Assembly: GCA_001799575.1 (NCBI GenBank)
Contig: MGTT01000030.1
Location: 16,569-80,568 of the forward strand
Length of the DNA: 64,000 nucleotides
Source: Elusimicrobia bacterium GWA2_56_46
GTDB taxonomy: Bacteria; Elusimicrobiota; Elusimicrobia; Elusimicrobiales; UBA9959
Direction of reading: 5' to 3'
Part shown: piece by piece, positions 25,892-34,720 of the stretch
Layout: every line of letters starts with the position of its first letter
How positions within the stretch are numbered: the stretch's first letter is position 1
The notes under the pieces: generated by a model
Database searches by the model: none
What the model was told of the DNA's origin: nothing
Seen by the model: the letters and a program-made list of their open reading frames with translations, nothing else
Translations under genes and position numbers: made by a program

Positions 25892-26716
25892 ATGACAGAC
25901 TCAATGGTTGTTTTTAAGGGAAATAAAATCAGGCGGGTTTTACATAAAAACGAGTGGTGGTTTGTTGTTGAAGATATCGTTTTGGCGCTTATTGATTCCA
26001 GTGACGTCAAGCAGTACGTTCAGCGCATGAAACAACGCGATCCTGAGCTTGCCAAAGGGTGGGTACAGATTGTACATACCCTTGAGGTTTCCACGGGAGG
26101 CGGGAAACAGAAAATGAATTGCGCCAATACGGAGGGCGTTTTCCGCATAATCCAGTCGATCCCTTCCCCAAAGGCCGAGCCATTCAAACGATGGCTGGCA
26201 AAAGTTGGTTATGAGCGCGTCCAGGAGATAGAAAACCCCGAACTGGGCACGAAAAGAACGCGCGCCTTGTTTAAAGCCAAGGGATATTCGGACGAGTGGA
26301 TAGAGAAACGGATGCGGGGCATTGCGATCCGAGAAGAGCTTACTGATGAATGGAAGAGCCGGGATGTTAAACAGCCTAAAGAATACGAAATCCTCACCGC
26401 CGAAATAGCAAAAGCGGCGTTTGGAATAACCCCATCGTTGCATAAAAATTTAAAAGGACTAAAACGGGAGAACTTAAGGGACCATATGACGGATCTTGAA
26501 TTGATCTTCACAATGCTTGGCGAGGCATCCACCACAGAGATCGCCAGGGTAGATGATGCGCAGGGTTTTATCGAAAACAAGCATGCGGCGGTTAAAGGCG
26601 GGAGCGTCGCTGGAAAAGCCCGGAAAGACCTTGAAAGAAAAACCGGCAAGAAGGTAGTTTCCAGTGAAAACTATCTTAGCGAGCCCGAAAACCGGAAGAG
26701 ACTCGGCAGAAAATAG
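25892..26716 (+). CDS. Bro-N/DinD-like antirepressor-type protein
   Basis: 274 residues with lower GC content than its neighbours. The N-terminal Bro-N fold is visible (VVFKGNKIRRVLHKNEWWFVVEDIVLALIDSSDVKQYVQRMKQRD), followed by the ANTEGVFRIIQSIPSPKAEPFKRWLAKVG block that is common to phage antirepressors and to DinD. The C-terminal half (RTRALFKAKGYSDEWIEKRMRGIAIREELTDEW..., HKNLKGLKRENLRDHMTDLELIFTMLGEASTTEI) matches DinD-type proteins, which are DNA-damage-inducible and inhibit RecA activity in E. coli. It is surrounded by repeats on both sides, suggesting acquisition by transfer. The start codon is ATG after a GGGAG ribosome-binding site. Confidence 0.78.
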   Translation: MTDSMVVFKGNKIRRVLHKNEWWFVVEDIVLALIDSSDVKQYVQRMKQRDPELAKGWVQIVHTLEVSTGGGKQKMNCANTEGVFRIIQSIPSPKAEPFKRWLAKVGYERVQEIENPELGTKRTRALFKAKGYSDEWIEKRMRGIAIREELTDEWKSRDVKQPKEYEILTAEIAKAAFGITPSLHKNLKGLKRENLRDHMTDLELIFTMLGEASTTEIARVDDAQGFIENKHAAVKGGSVAGKARKDLERKTGKKVVSSENYLSEPENRKRLGRK

Positions 26717-26798
26717 CAGTGAAAAAATAGCGTAGCGAAAGGCTCCTGCTGCTTTTTGATGACTGACTAACGCTTCGTGCGTGAGTTTAATGAAGGGG

Positions 26799-26915
26799 TG
26801 CCCGGCGGGTATGGGTGGAGGGGTGGCGGGGCCGTGCCTTTTCGACCCAGCAGGCCGCCGATGGAACGCGAAAAGGCACGGCCCCGACAGGACCCCGAAC
26901 TGGCAGCCGTCGGCA
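26799..26915 (+). repeat. Covarying hairpin repeat, copy B
   Basis: 117-bp element with ends TGCCCGGCGGG and CCGTCGGCA. The inner arms GGGGCCGTGCCTTTTCG and CGAAAAGGCACGGCCCC are perfectly complementary but differ from those of copy A. The shared outer blocks are GGAGGGGTGGCG and CGACAGGACCCCGAAC. It lies between the Bro-N gene and the SDR gene, and an open frame through it is an artefact. The rest of the 243-bp gap shows no gene. Confidence 0.7.
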
Positions 26916-26959
26916 TTACATCTTTCTTCAGTTATCATGCACTTGTTAAGGAAAATATT

Positions 26960-27778
26960 ATGAATAATAATGTGGTTTTGATCACGGGGGCTTCTTCGGG
27001 GATCGGAAAAGCTGCGGCTAAGCTGCTGCTTGCCAAAGGCTACAAGGTTTACGCCGGCGCCCGCCGCGTCGACAACCTCAAAGAACTTGAATACCTCAGC
27101 GCCAGGATCATGTCCCTGGACGTCACCGAAGAAGACTCCCTCAAAAAAGCCGTCGAAATGGTAATGGAGACCGAGGGCCGCCTGGATATCCTCGTCAATA
27201 ACGCCGGCTACGGCGCCCACGGCGCCATAGAGGACGTTCCGATGTCCGAAGCCCGGCGCCAGTTCGACGTCAACCTCTTCGGCCTCGCCCGCCTCACTCA
27301 GCTGGCCCTCCCCATAATGCGCAAACAGGGCTCCGGAACTATAGTCAATATCTCTTCCATAGCCGGCAAGATCTCCCTGCCGCTCGCGGGCTGGTATCAC
27401 GCCACAAAGCACGCTCTGGAGGCTTACTCCGACGCCCTGCGCCTGGAAGTCGGACGCTTCGGGATAAAGGTTATACTTATCGAGCCGGGCGCGATAAAGA
27501 CGGAATGGGACACCGTGGCTTTGGCGAACCTTTCAAAATACTCCGGCTCCGGCCCTTACGCGGATCTGACCGGCAGGATGACGAATAAGTTCAGGGCCGG
27601 CTACAGGAAAGGGGCGCCAGGTCCGGAAGTGGTGGCTGAAACAATTCTCAGGGCGCTCCGCTCCGGCCGCCCGGCCGCCCGCTACGCGGCGCCTTTCCAG
27701 GCCAGGGCCGCGCTTTTTTTAAAGCGCTTCCTGCCGGACAGGGTTCTGGACGCCGTGATCAGGTTTTTCCTTAATTAG
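26960..27778 (+). CDS. Short-chain dehydrogenase/reductase (classical SDR)
   Basis: 272 residues. The ATG at 26960 is used because the upstream extension is encoded by a repeat. Rossmann motif TGASSGIG at residues 9-16, NNAG (ILVNNAGYG), catalytic Ser in VNISSIAGK, and YHATK (Tyr and Lys). The order is that of classical SDRs using NADP(H), as R-R-V after the second strand (AGARRVDNL) favours the phosphate. The C-terminal segment (AALFLKRFLPDRVLDAVIRFFLN) is hydrophobic and Arg-rich, as in membrane-associated lipid or sphingolipid-type reductases. Substrate unknown. The stop lies close to the heat-shock promoter region. Confidence 0.88.
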   Translation: MNNNVVLITGASSGIGKAAAKLLLAKGYKVYAGARRVDNLKELEYLSARIMSLDVTEEDSLKKAVEMVMETEGRLDILVNNAGYGAHGAIEDVPMSEARRQFDVNLFGLARLTQLALPIMRKQGSGTIVNISSIAGKISLPLAGWYHATKHALEAYSDALRLEVGRFGIKVILIEPGAIKTEWDTVALANLSKYSGSGPYADLTGRMTNKFRAGYRKGAPGPEVVAETILRALRSGRPAARYAAPFQARAALFLKRFLPDRVLDAVIRFFLN

Positions 27779-27794
27779 CACTCCCCCGCGGGTA

Positions 27795-27823
27795 TTGACA
27801 ATTAAAAAAACATGGTGTATAAT
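27795..27823 (+). promoter_or_regulatory. Consensus sigma-70 promoter of the heat-shock operon
   Basis: TTGACA, 17-bp spacer, TATAAT: both hexamers match the consensus. The CIRCE operator begins 5 bp after the -10 box, so HrcA would block transcription start. Confidence 0.9.
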
Positions 27824-27827
27824 TTTG

Positions 27828-27854
27828 TTAGCACTCAGGCAGACTGATTGCTAG
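27828..27854 (+). promoter_or_regulatory. CIRCE operator (HrcA binding site)
   Basis: TTAGCACTC, 9-bp spacer, then GATTGCTAG. The left arm is perfect; the right arm matches GAGTGCTAA at seven of nine positions. An isolated extra left half-site TTAGCACTC lies at 27775-27783. Its position over the transcription start of hrcA shows autoregulation of the operon. Confidence 0.9.
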
Positions 27855-27869
27855 TTATGGAGAGACAGC

Positions 27870-28979
27870 ATGCGCGTGCTTAAGCCGGAAATAGCCCAGA
27901 ACAGGAAAGAAAAGATCCTTAACTGGGTGGTCTACAATTATGTCAGCACCGGGAAGCCGGTCAGTTCCGACGTCATCGCCGCCAAGGGCGGGTTCAATAT
28001 TTCCAGCGCCACTATAAGGAACATCCTGAAAGAGCTGGAAGAGACCGGCTACCTGTTCCAGACGCATACTTCCGGCGGCCGTATTCCCAGCGACAAGGGC
28101 TACCGGGTTTACGTTGACAACATCAGCCGCCTGCAGAAGCTCGCCGCCGCGGAGAAACAGAGGGTGGAGGAGGAATACGAGCGCCGCGTGGAACAGCTGG
28201 ACGGTTTTCTTAAACACACTTCAAAAGTCATCTCCGATCTTTCCCATTGCGCCGGCTACGTGATCTCGGCCGATATCCAGGAGGACGCCGTGAAGCGCCT
28301 GGATCTGATAAGCCTCGGTTCCAAGAGCGTTCTTTCGGTTCTGTTCGTGCACTCCGGCATTATGAAGCATGCCTCGTTCCAGCTTGAACAACCGCTGGAC
28401 AAGGGCGCCGTAAGGGATCTTTCCGCAAAGCTTAATAAGAGGCTTAAGGACGCGCCCGTGGCGGACGCGGCCCTGGTGGTGTGGAAGGAATTTCTGCAAA
28501 AAAGCGGCGGCCCGGAGCGTGAACTTTTGAAGAAACTTGTGGAGTATCTTGGCAATATAGCCAAGAATCCCGATCAGGTTTACCTGGAAGGCCTCAGCCG
28601 CATCTACGAGAACATGGAAGAGGGCGATATGAACGAGATGCGGAATATCGCCCGGGTGCTGGAGGAGAAAGAGAAGTTCTCCGGCATGCTGCGCGAGCGC
28701 CTCAGGGACTGCGCCGGCAGGAGCAGGGCGCTGGCGGCGCCCGGGGGCAAAAAACATATCGTGGACGTGACTATAGGCTCCGAAAACGATATCAAGGAAT
28801 TTAAGAATTTCAGCCTGGTCACCAGTTCCTACTGCATGAACGATAAAACGGTGGGCCTGGTGGGCATCCTGGGCTATAAACGCATGGAGTATCCCAGGAT
28901 GATCTCCATAGTGGATTCCGTCAGTTCCATGGTGGAGCAGATGCTTTCGGACTGGGACAAGCTGGATCTGGCGGACTGA
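27870..28979 (+). CDS. hrcA: Heat-inducible transcription repressor HrcA
   Basis: 369 residues. N-terminal winged helix (about 1-75: ILNWVVYNYVSTGKPVSS, ISSATIRNILKELEETGYLFQTHTSGGRIPSDKGYRVYVD) that binds CIRCE, then a dimerisation/GAF-like domain with an inserted region (about 110-345), ending GILGYKRMEYPRMISIVDSVSSMVEQML, a strongly conserved HrcA ending. It represses this operon when GroEL/ES or the DnaK system keeps it folded. First gene of hrcA-grpE-dnaK-dnaJ-rsmE; the next gene begins 24 bp later. The start is the ATG following GGAGAG. Confidence 0.97.
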   Translation: MRVLKPEIAQNRKEKILNWVVYNYVSTGKPVSSDVIAAKGGFNISSATIRNILKELEETGYLFQTHTSGGRIPSDKGYRVYVDNISRLQKLAAAEKQRVEEEYERRVEQLDGFLKHTSKVISDLSHCAGYVISADIQEDAVKRLDLISLGSKSVLSVLFVHSGIMKHASFQLEQPLDKGAVRDLSAKLNKRLKDAPVADAALVVWKEFLQKSGGPERELLKKLVEYLGNIAKNPDQVYLEGLSRIYENMEEGDMNEMRNIARVLEEKEKFSGMLRERLRDCAGRSRALAAPGGKKHIVDVTIGSENDIKEFKNFSLVTSSYCMNDKTVGLVGILGYKRMEYPRMISIVDSVSSMVEQMLSDWDKLDLAD

Positions 28980-29003
28980 AAGCCAGGGTAGAGGGTTCAG
29001 GGT

Positions 29004-29666
29004 ATGGAAAACAAGAAACATAAACATCACGAAGAAAAAAAGAACGGCGGGACTCCGGTTCCGGGCGGGATGGAGTGCGAGTGCGATAAAAATAACGAAT
29101 GCGTTTGCGAGGAAGTCGCGCCCGCCGCCGGACAACAGGCGGACAAAAAAGCCCCCGCCCCCGATTATTACGCGCAGCTTCTGTGCGTGAAAGCCGATTT
29201 TGAGAATTACCGCAAGCGCGTGGAGAAAGAAAAGCCTGAGTTCGTAAAATTCGGCAAGGCCGAGATCCTGCTCAGGCTGCTGCCGCTGTACGATATGCTG
29301 CTGCAGGCCCATCTGCATATAAACAAAGTGCAGGCCGGCGGGAAAGAAGAGCCGGGGCAGACGCAGGACATTGTGAAAGGCCTCGAAATGATCTTTAAGG
29401 AATTTTCCAAGGTCTTCGAGGCGGAGGGCATACGGCCCATGGACCTGGTGGGCAAGCCTTACGATCCTATGGCTTCGGAGATCATTGGCATAGACGAGGG
29501 AACCAAAGAGAACGACGGGCTTGTCACCGAAGAGTTTCAGAAAGGTTTCTACTACGGCGACAAAATCCTGAGACCCGCAAGGGTCAAGATAGCGAAAATG
29601 AAGGCCCCGGCTCCGGAAGCCGGGGGAGGGCAGGGCGAGGGCGAGCCGGAAAAAGAGGGGAAGTAA
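29004..29666 (+). CDS. grpE: GrpE nucleotide exchange factor with Cys-rich N-terminal tail
   Basis: 220 residues. GrpE releases ADP from DnaK and works as a dimer. The long helix (YYAQLLCVKADFENYRKRVEKEK) and the beta domain (GIRPMDLVGKPYDPMASEIIG, GFYYGDKILRPARVKIAK) are typical. The N-terminal 45 residues are unusual: a His/Lys-rich start (KKHKHHEEKK), then four Cys in a CxC-x5-CxC pattern at 25, 27, 33 and 35, which could bind metal or sense redox state. The C-terminus is a Gly/Glu-rich tail. It lies between hrcA and dnaK in the CIRCE-controlled operon. Confidence 0.93.
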   Translation: MENKKHKHHEEKKNGGTPVPGGMECECDKNNECVCEEVAPAAGQQADKKAPAPDYYAQLLCVKADFENYRKRVEKEKPEFVKFGKAEILLRLLPLYDMLLQAHLHINKVQAGGKEEPGQTQDIVKGLEMIFKEFSKVFEAEGIRPMDLVGKPYDPMASEIIGIDEGTKENDGLVTEEFQKGFYYGDKILRPARVKIAKMKAPAPEAGGGQGEGEPEKEGK

Positions 29667-29699
29667 ACTTTTGGAGCGAATTACAGGAGGAATACGTAT

Positions 29700-31577
29700 A
29701 TGGCTAAGATAATAGGAATCGACTTAGGAACTTCAAATACCGCCGCGGCGGTGATGGAAGGCGGCAAAACCACCATCATCCCGTCGGCCGAAGGCACCAC
29801 GCTGGGCGGCAAGGCTTTCCCGTCCTACGTGGCGTTCACCAAGGACGGTCAGATGCTGGTGGGTGAACCCGCCCGCAGGCAGGCGGTGGCGAATCCGGAA
29901 TCCACGGTCTCCGCTTTCAAAAGGAAAATGGGCACCGACCACAAATATAAGATCGCGGGCAAGGAATTCACCCCGCAGCAGCTCTCGGCCTACCTGCTGC
30001 AGAAAGTCAAGAGGGACGCCGAAGCGTTCCTGGGAGAAAAGATAGAGAAAGCCGTGATCACGGTGCCGGCCTATTTCAACGACAACCAGCGCCAGGCCAC
30101 CAAGGACGCCGGCACGATCGCCGGGCTGGAAGTGGTGCGCCTGGTGAACGAGCCCACGGCCGCCGCTCTGGCCTACGGCCTGGATAAGGAGGGCCGCGAC
30201 CAGAAGATCATGGTGTTCGATCTCGGGGGCGGCACTCTGGACGTCACCATCATGGAAATGGGGAAGGAAGGCACTTTCGACGTCATCTCGACCTCGGGCG
30301 ACACGCAGCTGGGCGGAACCGACATGGACAACGCCCTCATAGACTACATTGCCGACGAATTCCGCAAGGACACCGGCATAGACCTCAAGAAGGATCCGAC
30401 TTCCGGCCAGCGCATCAAAGAGGCCGCGGAAAAGGCCAAGATAGAGCTCTCCACGGTCATGGAGACCGAGCTCAATCTGCCGTTCATTTCCGCGGACGCC
30501 GCCGGGCCGAAGCATCTGGCGCTCAAGCTGTCCCGCGCGAAGCTGGAATCCCTGGTGGATCCCATCGTCAAGCGCTGCCAGAAATCCGTGGACACCGCCA
30601 TTGCCGACGCGAAACTTAAAACTTCCGATATCCACCGCGTCATCCTGGTCGGCGGCCCCACCCGTATGCCCATAGTCCAGCGCTTCGTGGAAAGTTACGT
30701 GGGCAAGAAGATCGAGCACGGCATCGACCCCATGGAGTGCGTGGCCGCGGGCGCGTCCGTGCAGGCCGCGGTTCTCACTGGCGACGTAAAGGACGTGCTC
30801 CTTCTGGACGTCACGCCCCTTACGCTCGGCATCGAGACCCTGGGCGGCGTGCGCACCCCGCTGATCGAGAAGAACACCACCATTCCGGTAAAGAAGAACC
30901 AGGTGTTCTCCACCGCCGCCGACAACCAGCCGGCGGTGACCATCCACGTTCTCCAGGGCGAGCGCGCCATGGCCAGCGACAATGTCTCGCTGGGTAAATT
31001 CGACCTGGACGGCATTCCGCCGGCCCCGCGCGGAGTGCCCCAGATAGAGGTGACATTCGACATCGACGCCAACGGCATTCTGCAGGTGCACGCCAAGGAT
31101 CTGGGCACCGGCAAGGCCCAGCATATCACCATCTCGGCGCCGAACAAACTATCCAAGGAAGAGATAGACAAGTTCATGAAACAGGCCGAGCAATTCTCCG
31201 AACAGGACAAGAAGTATAAGGAGAAAGTGGACGCCAAGAACGAAGCCGACAGCGTTCTTTACATGACCGAAAAAGCCCTCAAGGAACACGGGGACAAGAT
31301 CTCCCAGGACGAACGCCTGGCCGTGGATCGCGCCATAACCGAACTCAAGGACGCGCTCAAGGGCGACGACGTGGAAAAGATCAAAAAGGCCAAGGACGGC
31401 CTGGTGCAGGTGTCGCAGAAACTGGGTGAGGCCGTTTATAAGGCTTCCCAGCCCAAGTCCGGCCCCGGCGCCGGCGGCGGTTCCTCCGCGGGCGGTTCCC
31501 CGGAACAGGAACACGCCCACGCCGGAAAGAAAGAAGACGTGGTAGACGCCGAAGTCGTGGACGAGAACAAGAAATAG
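29700..31577 (+). CDS. dnaK: Molecular chaperone DnaK (Hsp70)
   Basis: 625 residues, close to the usual 610-640. ATPase domain with phosphate 1 motif [43 protein letters not shown], phosphate 2 motif [16 protein letters not shown] and the adenosine motif [11 protein letters not shown]; linker [19 protein letters not shown]; substrate-binding beta domain (about 390-505) and helical lid, then a Gly/Ser tail and [13 protein letters not shown]. It binds unfolded segments in an ATP cycle driven by DnaJ and GrpE, both encoded here. AGGAGG precedes the ATG by 8 nt. Confidence 0.98.
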   Translation: MAKIIGIDLGTSNTAAAVMEGGKTTIIPSAEGTTLGGKAFPSYVAFTKDGQMLVGEPARRQAVANPESTVSAFKRKMGTDHKYKIAGKEFTPQQLSAYLLQKVKRDAEAFLGEKIEKAVITVPAYFNDNQRQATKDAGTIAGLEVVRLVNEPTAAALAYGLDKEGRDQKIMVFDLGGGTLDVTIMEMGKEGTFDVISTSGDTQLGGTDMDNALIDYIADEFRKDTGIDLKKDPTSGQRIKEAAEKAKIELSTVMETELNLPFISADAAGPKHLALKLSRAKLESLVDPIVKRCQKSVDTAIADAKLKTSDIHRVILVGGPTRMPIVQRFVESYVGKKIEHGIDPMECVAAGASVQAAVLTGDVKDVLLLDVTPLTLGIETLGGVRTPLIEKNTTIPVKKNQVFSTAADNQPAVTIHVLQGERAMASDNVSLGKFDLDGIPPAPRGVPQIEVTFDIDANGILQVHAKDLGTGKAQHITISAPNKLSKEEIDKFMKQAEQFSEQDKKYKEKVDAKNEADSVLYMTEKALKEHGDKISQDERLAVDRAITELKDALKGDDVEKIKKAKDGLVQVSQKLGEAVYKASQPKSGPGAGGGSSAGGSPEQEHAHAGKKEDVVDAEVVDENKK

Positions 31578-31682
31578 CGCTGAAAAGCTGGAAGCGCTGA
31601 AGAGCTGAAGAGCGGAATTAGTATAATTAATTTCGTTCTGAACTTTCAGCGCTTTCGCGCTTCAGCACTTCAACACTGAATT
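31578..31682. repeat. Inverted word repeat in the dnaK-dnaJ gap
   Basis: The gap is filled by GCTGAAAAGCTGGAAGCGCT-type words on the left and their complement (CAGCGCTTTCGCGCTTCAGC) on the right. It can fold into a long imperfect hairpin and may tune expression of dnaJ relative to dnaK. Confidence 0.55.
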
Positions 31683-32816
31683 ATGGCAACCAACGATTAC
31701 TACAGGACTCTGGGCGTGGCGCGGAACGCTTCCGAACAGGAAATAAAGACCGCTTTCCGGAAACTGGCGCTTAAACACCACCCCGACCGCAACGACGGCA
31801 ATAAAGAATCGGAAGCCCGGTTCAAGGAAGCGGGGGAGGCTTACGAGGTGCTGTCCAACCCGGAAAAGCGGCGTATTTACGACCAGTTCGGGGCCGAGGG
31901 CCTGAGAGCTGGCGGCGGAGGCCGGGGCCCCGGCGGGTTCGGCGGCTTCCAGAACGCCGATATGGGCGACATCTTCGGGGATATTTTCGACAACCTTTTC
32001 ACCGACGCCGGCGGCGGCCACAGGCGGCCGCGCTCAAGGCGCGGGGCCGATCTTAAATACGCGACGGAGATCTCTCTTGAAGAAGCCTTTGCCGGCGTAA
32101 AAGTCCCGGTAAATTTCGACAGGACCGAGGTCTGCGGCGCTTGCGGCGGCACCGGCGCCAGGCCCAAAACGGGCCTGAAAAAATGCCCCACCTGCCGCGG
32201 GGCGGGGCGCGTGCAGTACGCCCAGGGTTTCTTTTCTTTCAGCCAGACCTGCCCCGATTGCGGCGGCCAGGGCGAAGTCGTCACCGCCCCGTGCGTGGAA
32301 TGCGGCGGCTCTGGACAGGAAAAAAAGTCGGTTTCCCTCAATATCAAGATCCCGGCCGGCGCCGATGACGGCACCACGCTGCGCGTTTCCGGCGCGGGCG
32401 ACGCGGGGCTCAAAGGGGGCGATTCCGGCGATCTTTACGTGCAGGTGCGGCTGAAACATCATCCCCATTTCGAACGCGACGGCGTGGATCTGCTTTACAG
32501 CTGCGGTTTGACCGTGGCGCAGGCCGCGCTGGGCGGAGATGTCCAGGTGCCGTCGATCGAGGGGGAAAAGGTGACCATCAAGATCCCGCCCGGCACGCAG
32601 TACGGCAAGGTGTTCAGGATCCGCGACAAGGGTATGCCGCACCCGGGCGGAAAGCAGCGCGGCGATCTGCTGGTCAAGGCCGTTGTGGAAGTTCCGACCG
32701 ACCTTACCCCCAGGCAGACGGAACTGCTGGAAGAACTGGGTAAGACTTTCGGCCACGAGCCTCCGGCGAAGGAAAAAGAAGAGGATAAAAGTTTTTTCAA
32801 AAAGATCCTGGGTTAG
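31683..32816 (+). CDS. dnaJ: Chaperone protein DnaJ (Hsp40, type I)
   Basis: 377 residues. J domain with HPD ([10 protein letters not shown], residues 30-40), a Gly/Phe-rich linker (about 75-115), four zinc-binding CxxCxGxG-type repeats ([32 protein letters not shown]; about 145-215) and a two-fold beta-sandwich C-terminal region. It stimulates DnaK ATPase and delivers substrates. It stands fourth in the CIRCE operon, separated from dnaK by a 105-bp inverted repeat and from rsmE by 8 bp. Confidence 0.97.
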   Translation: MATNDYYRTLGVARNASEQEIKTAFRKLALKHHPDRNDGNKESEARFKEAGEAYEVLSNPEKRRIYDQFGAEGLRAGGGGRGPGGFGGFQNADMGDIFGDIFDNLFTDAGGGHRRPRSRRGADLKYATEISLEEAFAGVKVPVNFDRTEVCGACGGTGARPKTGLKKCPTCRGAGRVQYAQGFFSFSQTCPDCGGQGEVVTAPCVECGGSGQEKKSVSLNIKIPAGADDGTTLRVSGAGDAGLKGGDSGDLYVQVRLKHHPHFERDGVDLLYSCGLTVAQAALGGDVQVPSIEGEKVTIKIPPGTQYGKVFRIRDKGMPHPGGKQRGDLLVKAVVEVPTDLTPRQTELLEELGKTFGHEPPAKEKEEDKSFFKKILG

Positions 32817-32824
32817 CGCCGCTT

Positions 32825-33535
32825 ATGCCGCAATATTTCATTCCTCCGGAGATGATCCGCGCGGGCTCTTTTTCAGCCGACGAGGAGGAATCGCGCCACA
32901 TCACGCGCGCGGCGCGCAAGCGCGCGGGGGACGAGATAGAGATCTTTGACGGCAGGGGGAATCGCTACCTGGCGGCGATAGAGGCCGCCGGCGATCGGGT
33001 GTCCGGAAAGATCAAGGGCCGGCTGGACTCGCCGGTTTATAAGACCCGGCTGGTGCTGTGCTTCGCCCCGGTCTCGCGGGCGGCGGCCGAAGCGGTCATA
33101 GAGCACTGCACCGAAGCCGGCGTCGCGGCGTTCCAGCCCGTTCTGACTTCTCGGACGCAGTTCGACTGGTTCGAGTCCTGGCCGGAAAAGGCCAGGAGGT
33201 TCGAGTCTCTCCTCATAGCCGCGTGCAAGCAATGCGGCCGCGCGTCCTTTCCGGAACTTTTGAAGCCGCAAAAATTCGACGATCTGCTGGCCGAAAACGG
33301 GCCGGCGGTGATAGCGTCGGGAGAGGCGTCGGGCAGTTTCGGAGCCCTCGCTCCGGCGTTTAATAACGCGAAGGCGCTGAAAGTTTTTATCGGGCCCGAG
33401 GGTGGTTTCACCAAGGGGGAGATGGAATACGCCGCCGAAAAAGGCGTAAAAAGTTTTTCCCTCGGAAAGCACACGCTGCGGGCCGAGACGGCCGCCCTGG
33501 CCGCCTCAGTGATAATCCTGGACACCCTCGGATAA
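32825..33535 (+). CDS. rsmE: 16S rRNA (uracil-1498-N3)-methyltransferase
   Basis: 236 residues. PUA-like N-terminus (PQYFIPPEMIRAGSFSADEEESRHITRAARKRAGDEIEIFDGRG) and a SPOUT knot with the conserved SAM loop VFIGPEGGFTKGEMEYA and SLGKHTLRAETAALAA. It methylates U1498 of 16S rRNA in assembled 30S subunits. Its place after dnaJ matches the arrangement in many bacteria. It is the last gene of the heat-shock operon, 8 bp after dnaJ. Confidence 0.95.
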   Translation: MPQYFIPPEMIRAGSFSADEEESRHITRAARKRAGDEIEIFDGRGNRYLAAIEAAGDRVSGKIKGRLDSPVYKTRLVLCFAPVSRAAAEAVIEHCTEAGVAAFQPVLTSRTQFDWFESWPEKARRFESLLIAACKQCGRASFPELLKPQKFDDLLAENGPAVIASGEASGSFGALAPAFNNAKALKVFIGPEGGFTKGEMEYAAEKGVKSFSLGKHTLRAETAALAASVIILDTLG

Positions 33536-33548
33536 ATGTAACGCCGGG

Positions 33549-33625
33549 CAAAGGTGCCAGGCTTATTTTTCAGCAAAGGTGCCAGGCTTATTTTTCAGCA
33601 GAAAAATGTGCCTGGCTCCTTTGCC
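33549..33625. repeat. REPIN-like repeat: two direct 25-bp copies plus one inverted copy
   Basis: CAAAGGTGCCAGGCTTATTT(TTCAG) occurs at 33549-33573 and 33574-33598, and a diverged inverted copy at 33601-33625. Together they can form a 25-bp stem-loop. GGTGCCAGGC cores of this kind are common in REP sequences handled by RAYT (IS200-like) transposases. No such transposase is in the window. Confidence 0.65.
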
Positions 33626-33658
33626 CCAGTGTAGGGCTGGTTGGCTTTGGCCTGAGCA

Positions 33659-33754
33659 CCGCAGGATAGTAAAGCGGGGGCCTGCCGGGGCAAGGCCTTT
33701 TCGCGTTCCGTCGGCGGCCTGCCGGTTCGAAAAGGCCTCGCCCCGCCACCCCGC
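33659..33754 (-). repeat. Covarying hairpin repeat, copy C
   Basis: Inverted orientation. On the minus strand it reads GGGGTGGCGGGGCGAGGCC, then TTTTCGAACCGGCAGGCCG, a paired right arm CGAAAAGGCCTTGCCCC, then the CGGCAGG block. The loop region nearly equals that of copy B, while the arms differ by compensating changes. Its terminal part is replaced by the 26-bp block shared with 25733-25758. Confidence 0.6.
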
Positions 33755-33936
33755 GTAAAATTTACACACCGGATGGTCCCTCAGTTTTAAATTCCCCGGC
33801 GTTTCCCTATAAAATATCTTGACTTTCGCCCATTCACGATACGGCACTGAAAATACAGACGCAGTGTGCGGTAAGGGTATGGAGATATGGAGAGACTGGA
33901 CGTAGGTATAAAGACCTGTACGAAACATGCCAAAAA

Positions 33937-33966
33937 ACAGAACCATTATAGGCACAATGGTTCTGT
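33937..33966 (-). terminator. Hairpin with T-run on the minus strand
   Basis: ACAGAACCATT, 8-nt loop, AATGGTTCTGT: a perfect 11-bp stem, followed on the minus strand by TTTTTT. This is a good intrinsic terminator, yet no minus-strand gene lies immediately to its right. It may serve an antisense transcript. Confidence 0.5.
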
Positions 33967-34067
33967 TAGGCAAACACCTAATGTTCTAAACTTTAAGTGT
34001 GGAAATAAAGTCTGCACGTATAGTATGTGCACTGGGTTTAAAACGCAGACGATTAAGGAGATTAAAA

Positions 34068-34583
34068 ATGAGGAATGTCATAATGTCAATGGCGGTATTG
34101 ATAGGATTTGCAAATGGAGCGTATGCCCAAAACACTGTAAAGCAACTTGAAAAATACACTCTGGCTTCAGCAGCGGCCGCAATAACCGCTCCCGCGCCAG
34201 GAATGTCCGTCGAGGCGGCAGGGCAGATACGGACTGTTTGCTTCGAGTTGTCAAGAGATGGCGTTTTTTTCTCCCGCACACCTGAAAAGTTTTGTGTTGA
34301 GGAAAAGAAACAAAGTGGAGCTATTATTCCTATAAAAGTCGTACTCGGCTTGGATGAAATGGGTAGATTCCGCAAAGTCGCCGAGTTCGACCTGGAACTT
34401 TTACAGCGGGCGAAATGCATGGACTGTAATCAGGATGTTTACGGAATTTCCAATCCCTCAAACACGCTCTTCAACGAGCTTGTGATAAAATTCGATGGGA
34501 CGCGCTCCGTGTTCGATGGCAATGAGTCTGGTTCCGTATCTATCGGAACGATGGTGTTTAAATACAGAAGTATTCCGCGCTAA
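34068..34583 (+). CDS. Exported protein, unrecognised
   Basis: 171 residues from the ATG at 34068, which has AAGGAG eight bases ahead. Signal peptide MRNVIMSMAVLIGFANGAYA. The mature part has two or three conserved-looking segments (VCFELSRDGVFFSRTPEKFCVEE, CMDCNQDVYGISNPS) with four Cys that could form disulphides in the periplasm. GC content is lower than that of the flanking operons. I recognise no family. It lies between repeat clusters, with another unrecognised secreted protein 137 bp downstream, so the pair may be a transferred unit. Confidence 0.6.
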   Translation: MRNVIMSMAVLIGFANGAYAQNTVKQLEKYTLASAAAAITAPAPGMSVEAAGQIRTVCFELSRDGVFFSRTPEKFCVEEKKQSGAIIPIKVVLGLDEMGRFRKVAEFDLELLQRAKCMDCNQDVYGISNPSNTLFNELVIKFDGTRSVFDGNESGSVSIGTMVFKYRSIPR

Positions 34584-34720
34584 AAATGGCTTTTACAGCC
34601 AAATGAGGAGGCTGGCTCTTTTTGGCTTCACAAAGGCCCATGCGGCGAAAGGTTCAGGCGGTTAAACTATAAGTGGATCTGACTTACGCGCACTAAACGA
34701 AAGTATAGGAGGAAAACTTA

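Larger units (their letters stand above)
33536..34067. other. 532-bp intergenic repeat region
   Basis: No supported gene. It contains a direct and inverted 25-bp repeat (33549-33625), hairpin repeat copy C (33659-33754), an unassigned AT-richer stretch, and a hairpin followed by a T-run on the minus strand (33937-33966). A minus-strand open frame of 136 codons runs through the repeats and has no recognisable domain. Confidence 0.6.

Noticed and set aside
26777..26959. N-terminal extension of the SDR protein
   Set aside because: The extension is encoded by hairpin repeat copy B, and the canonical SDR start is at 26960.
27775..27783. Second CIRCE element
   Set aside because: Only the left half-site TTAGCACTC is present, with no right arm at 9 bp.
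33563..33973. Minus-strand open frame of 136 codons
   Set aside because: It runs through the REPIN-like unit and hairpin repeat copy C and shows no recognisable domain or ribosome-binding site.
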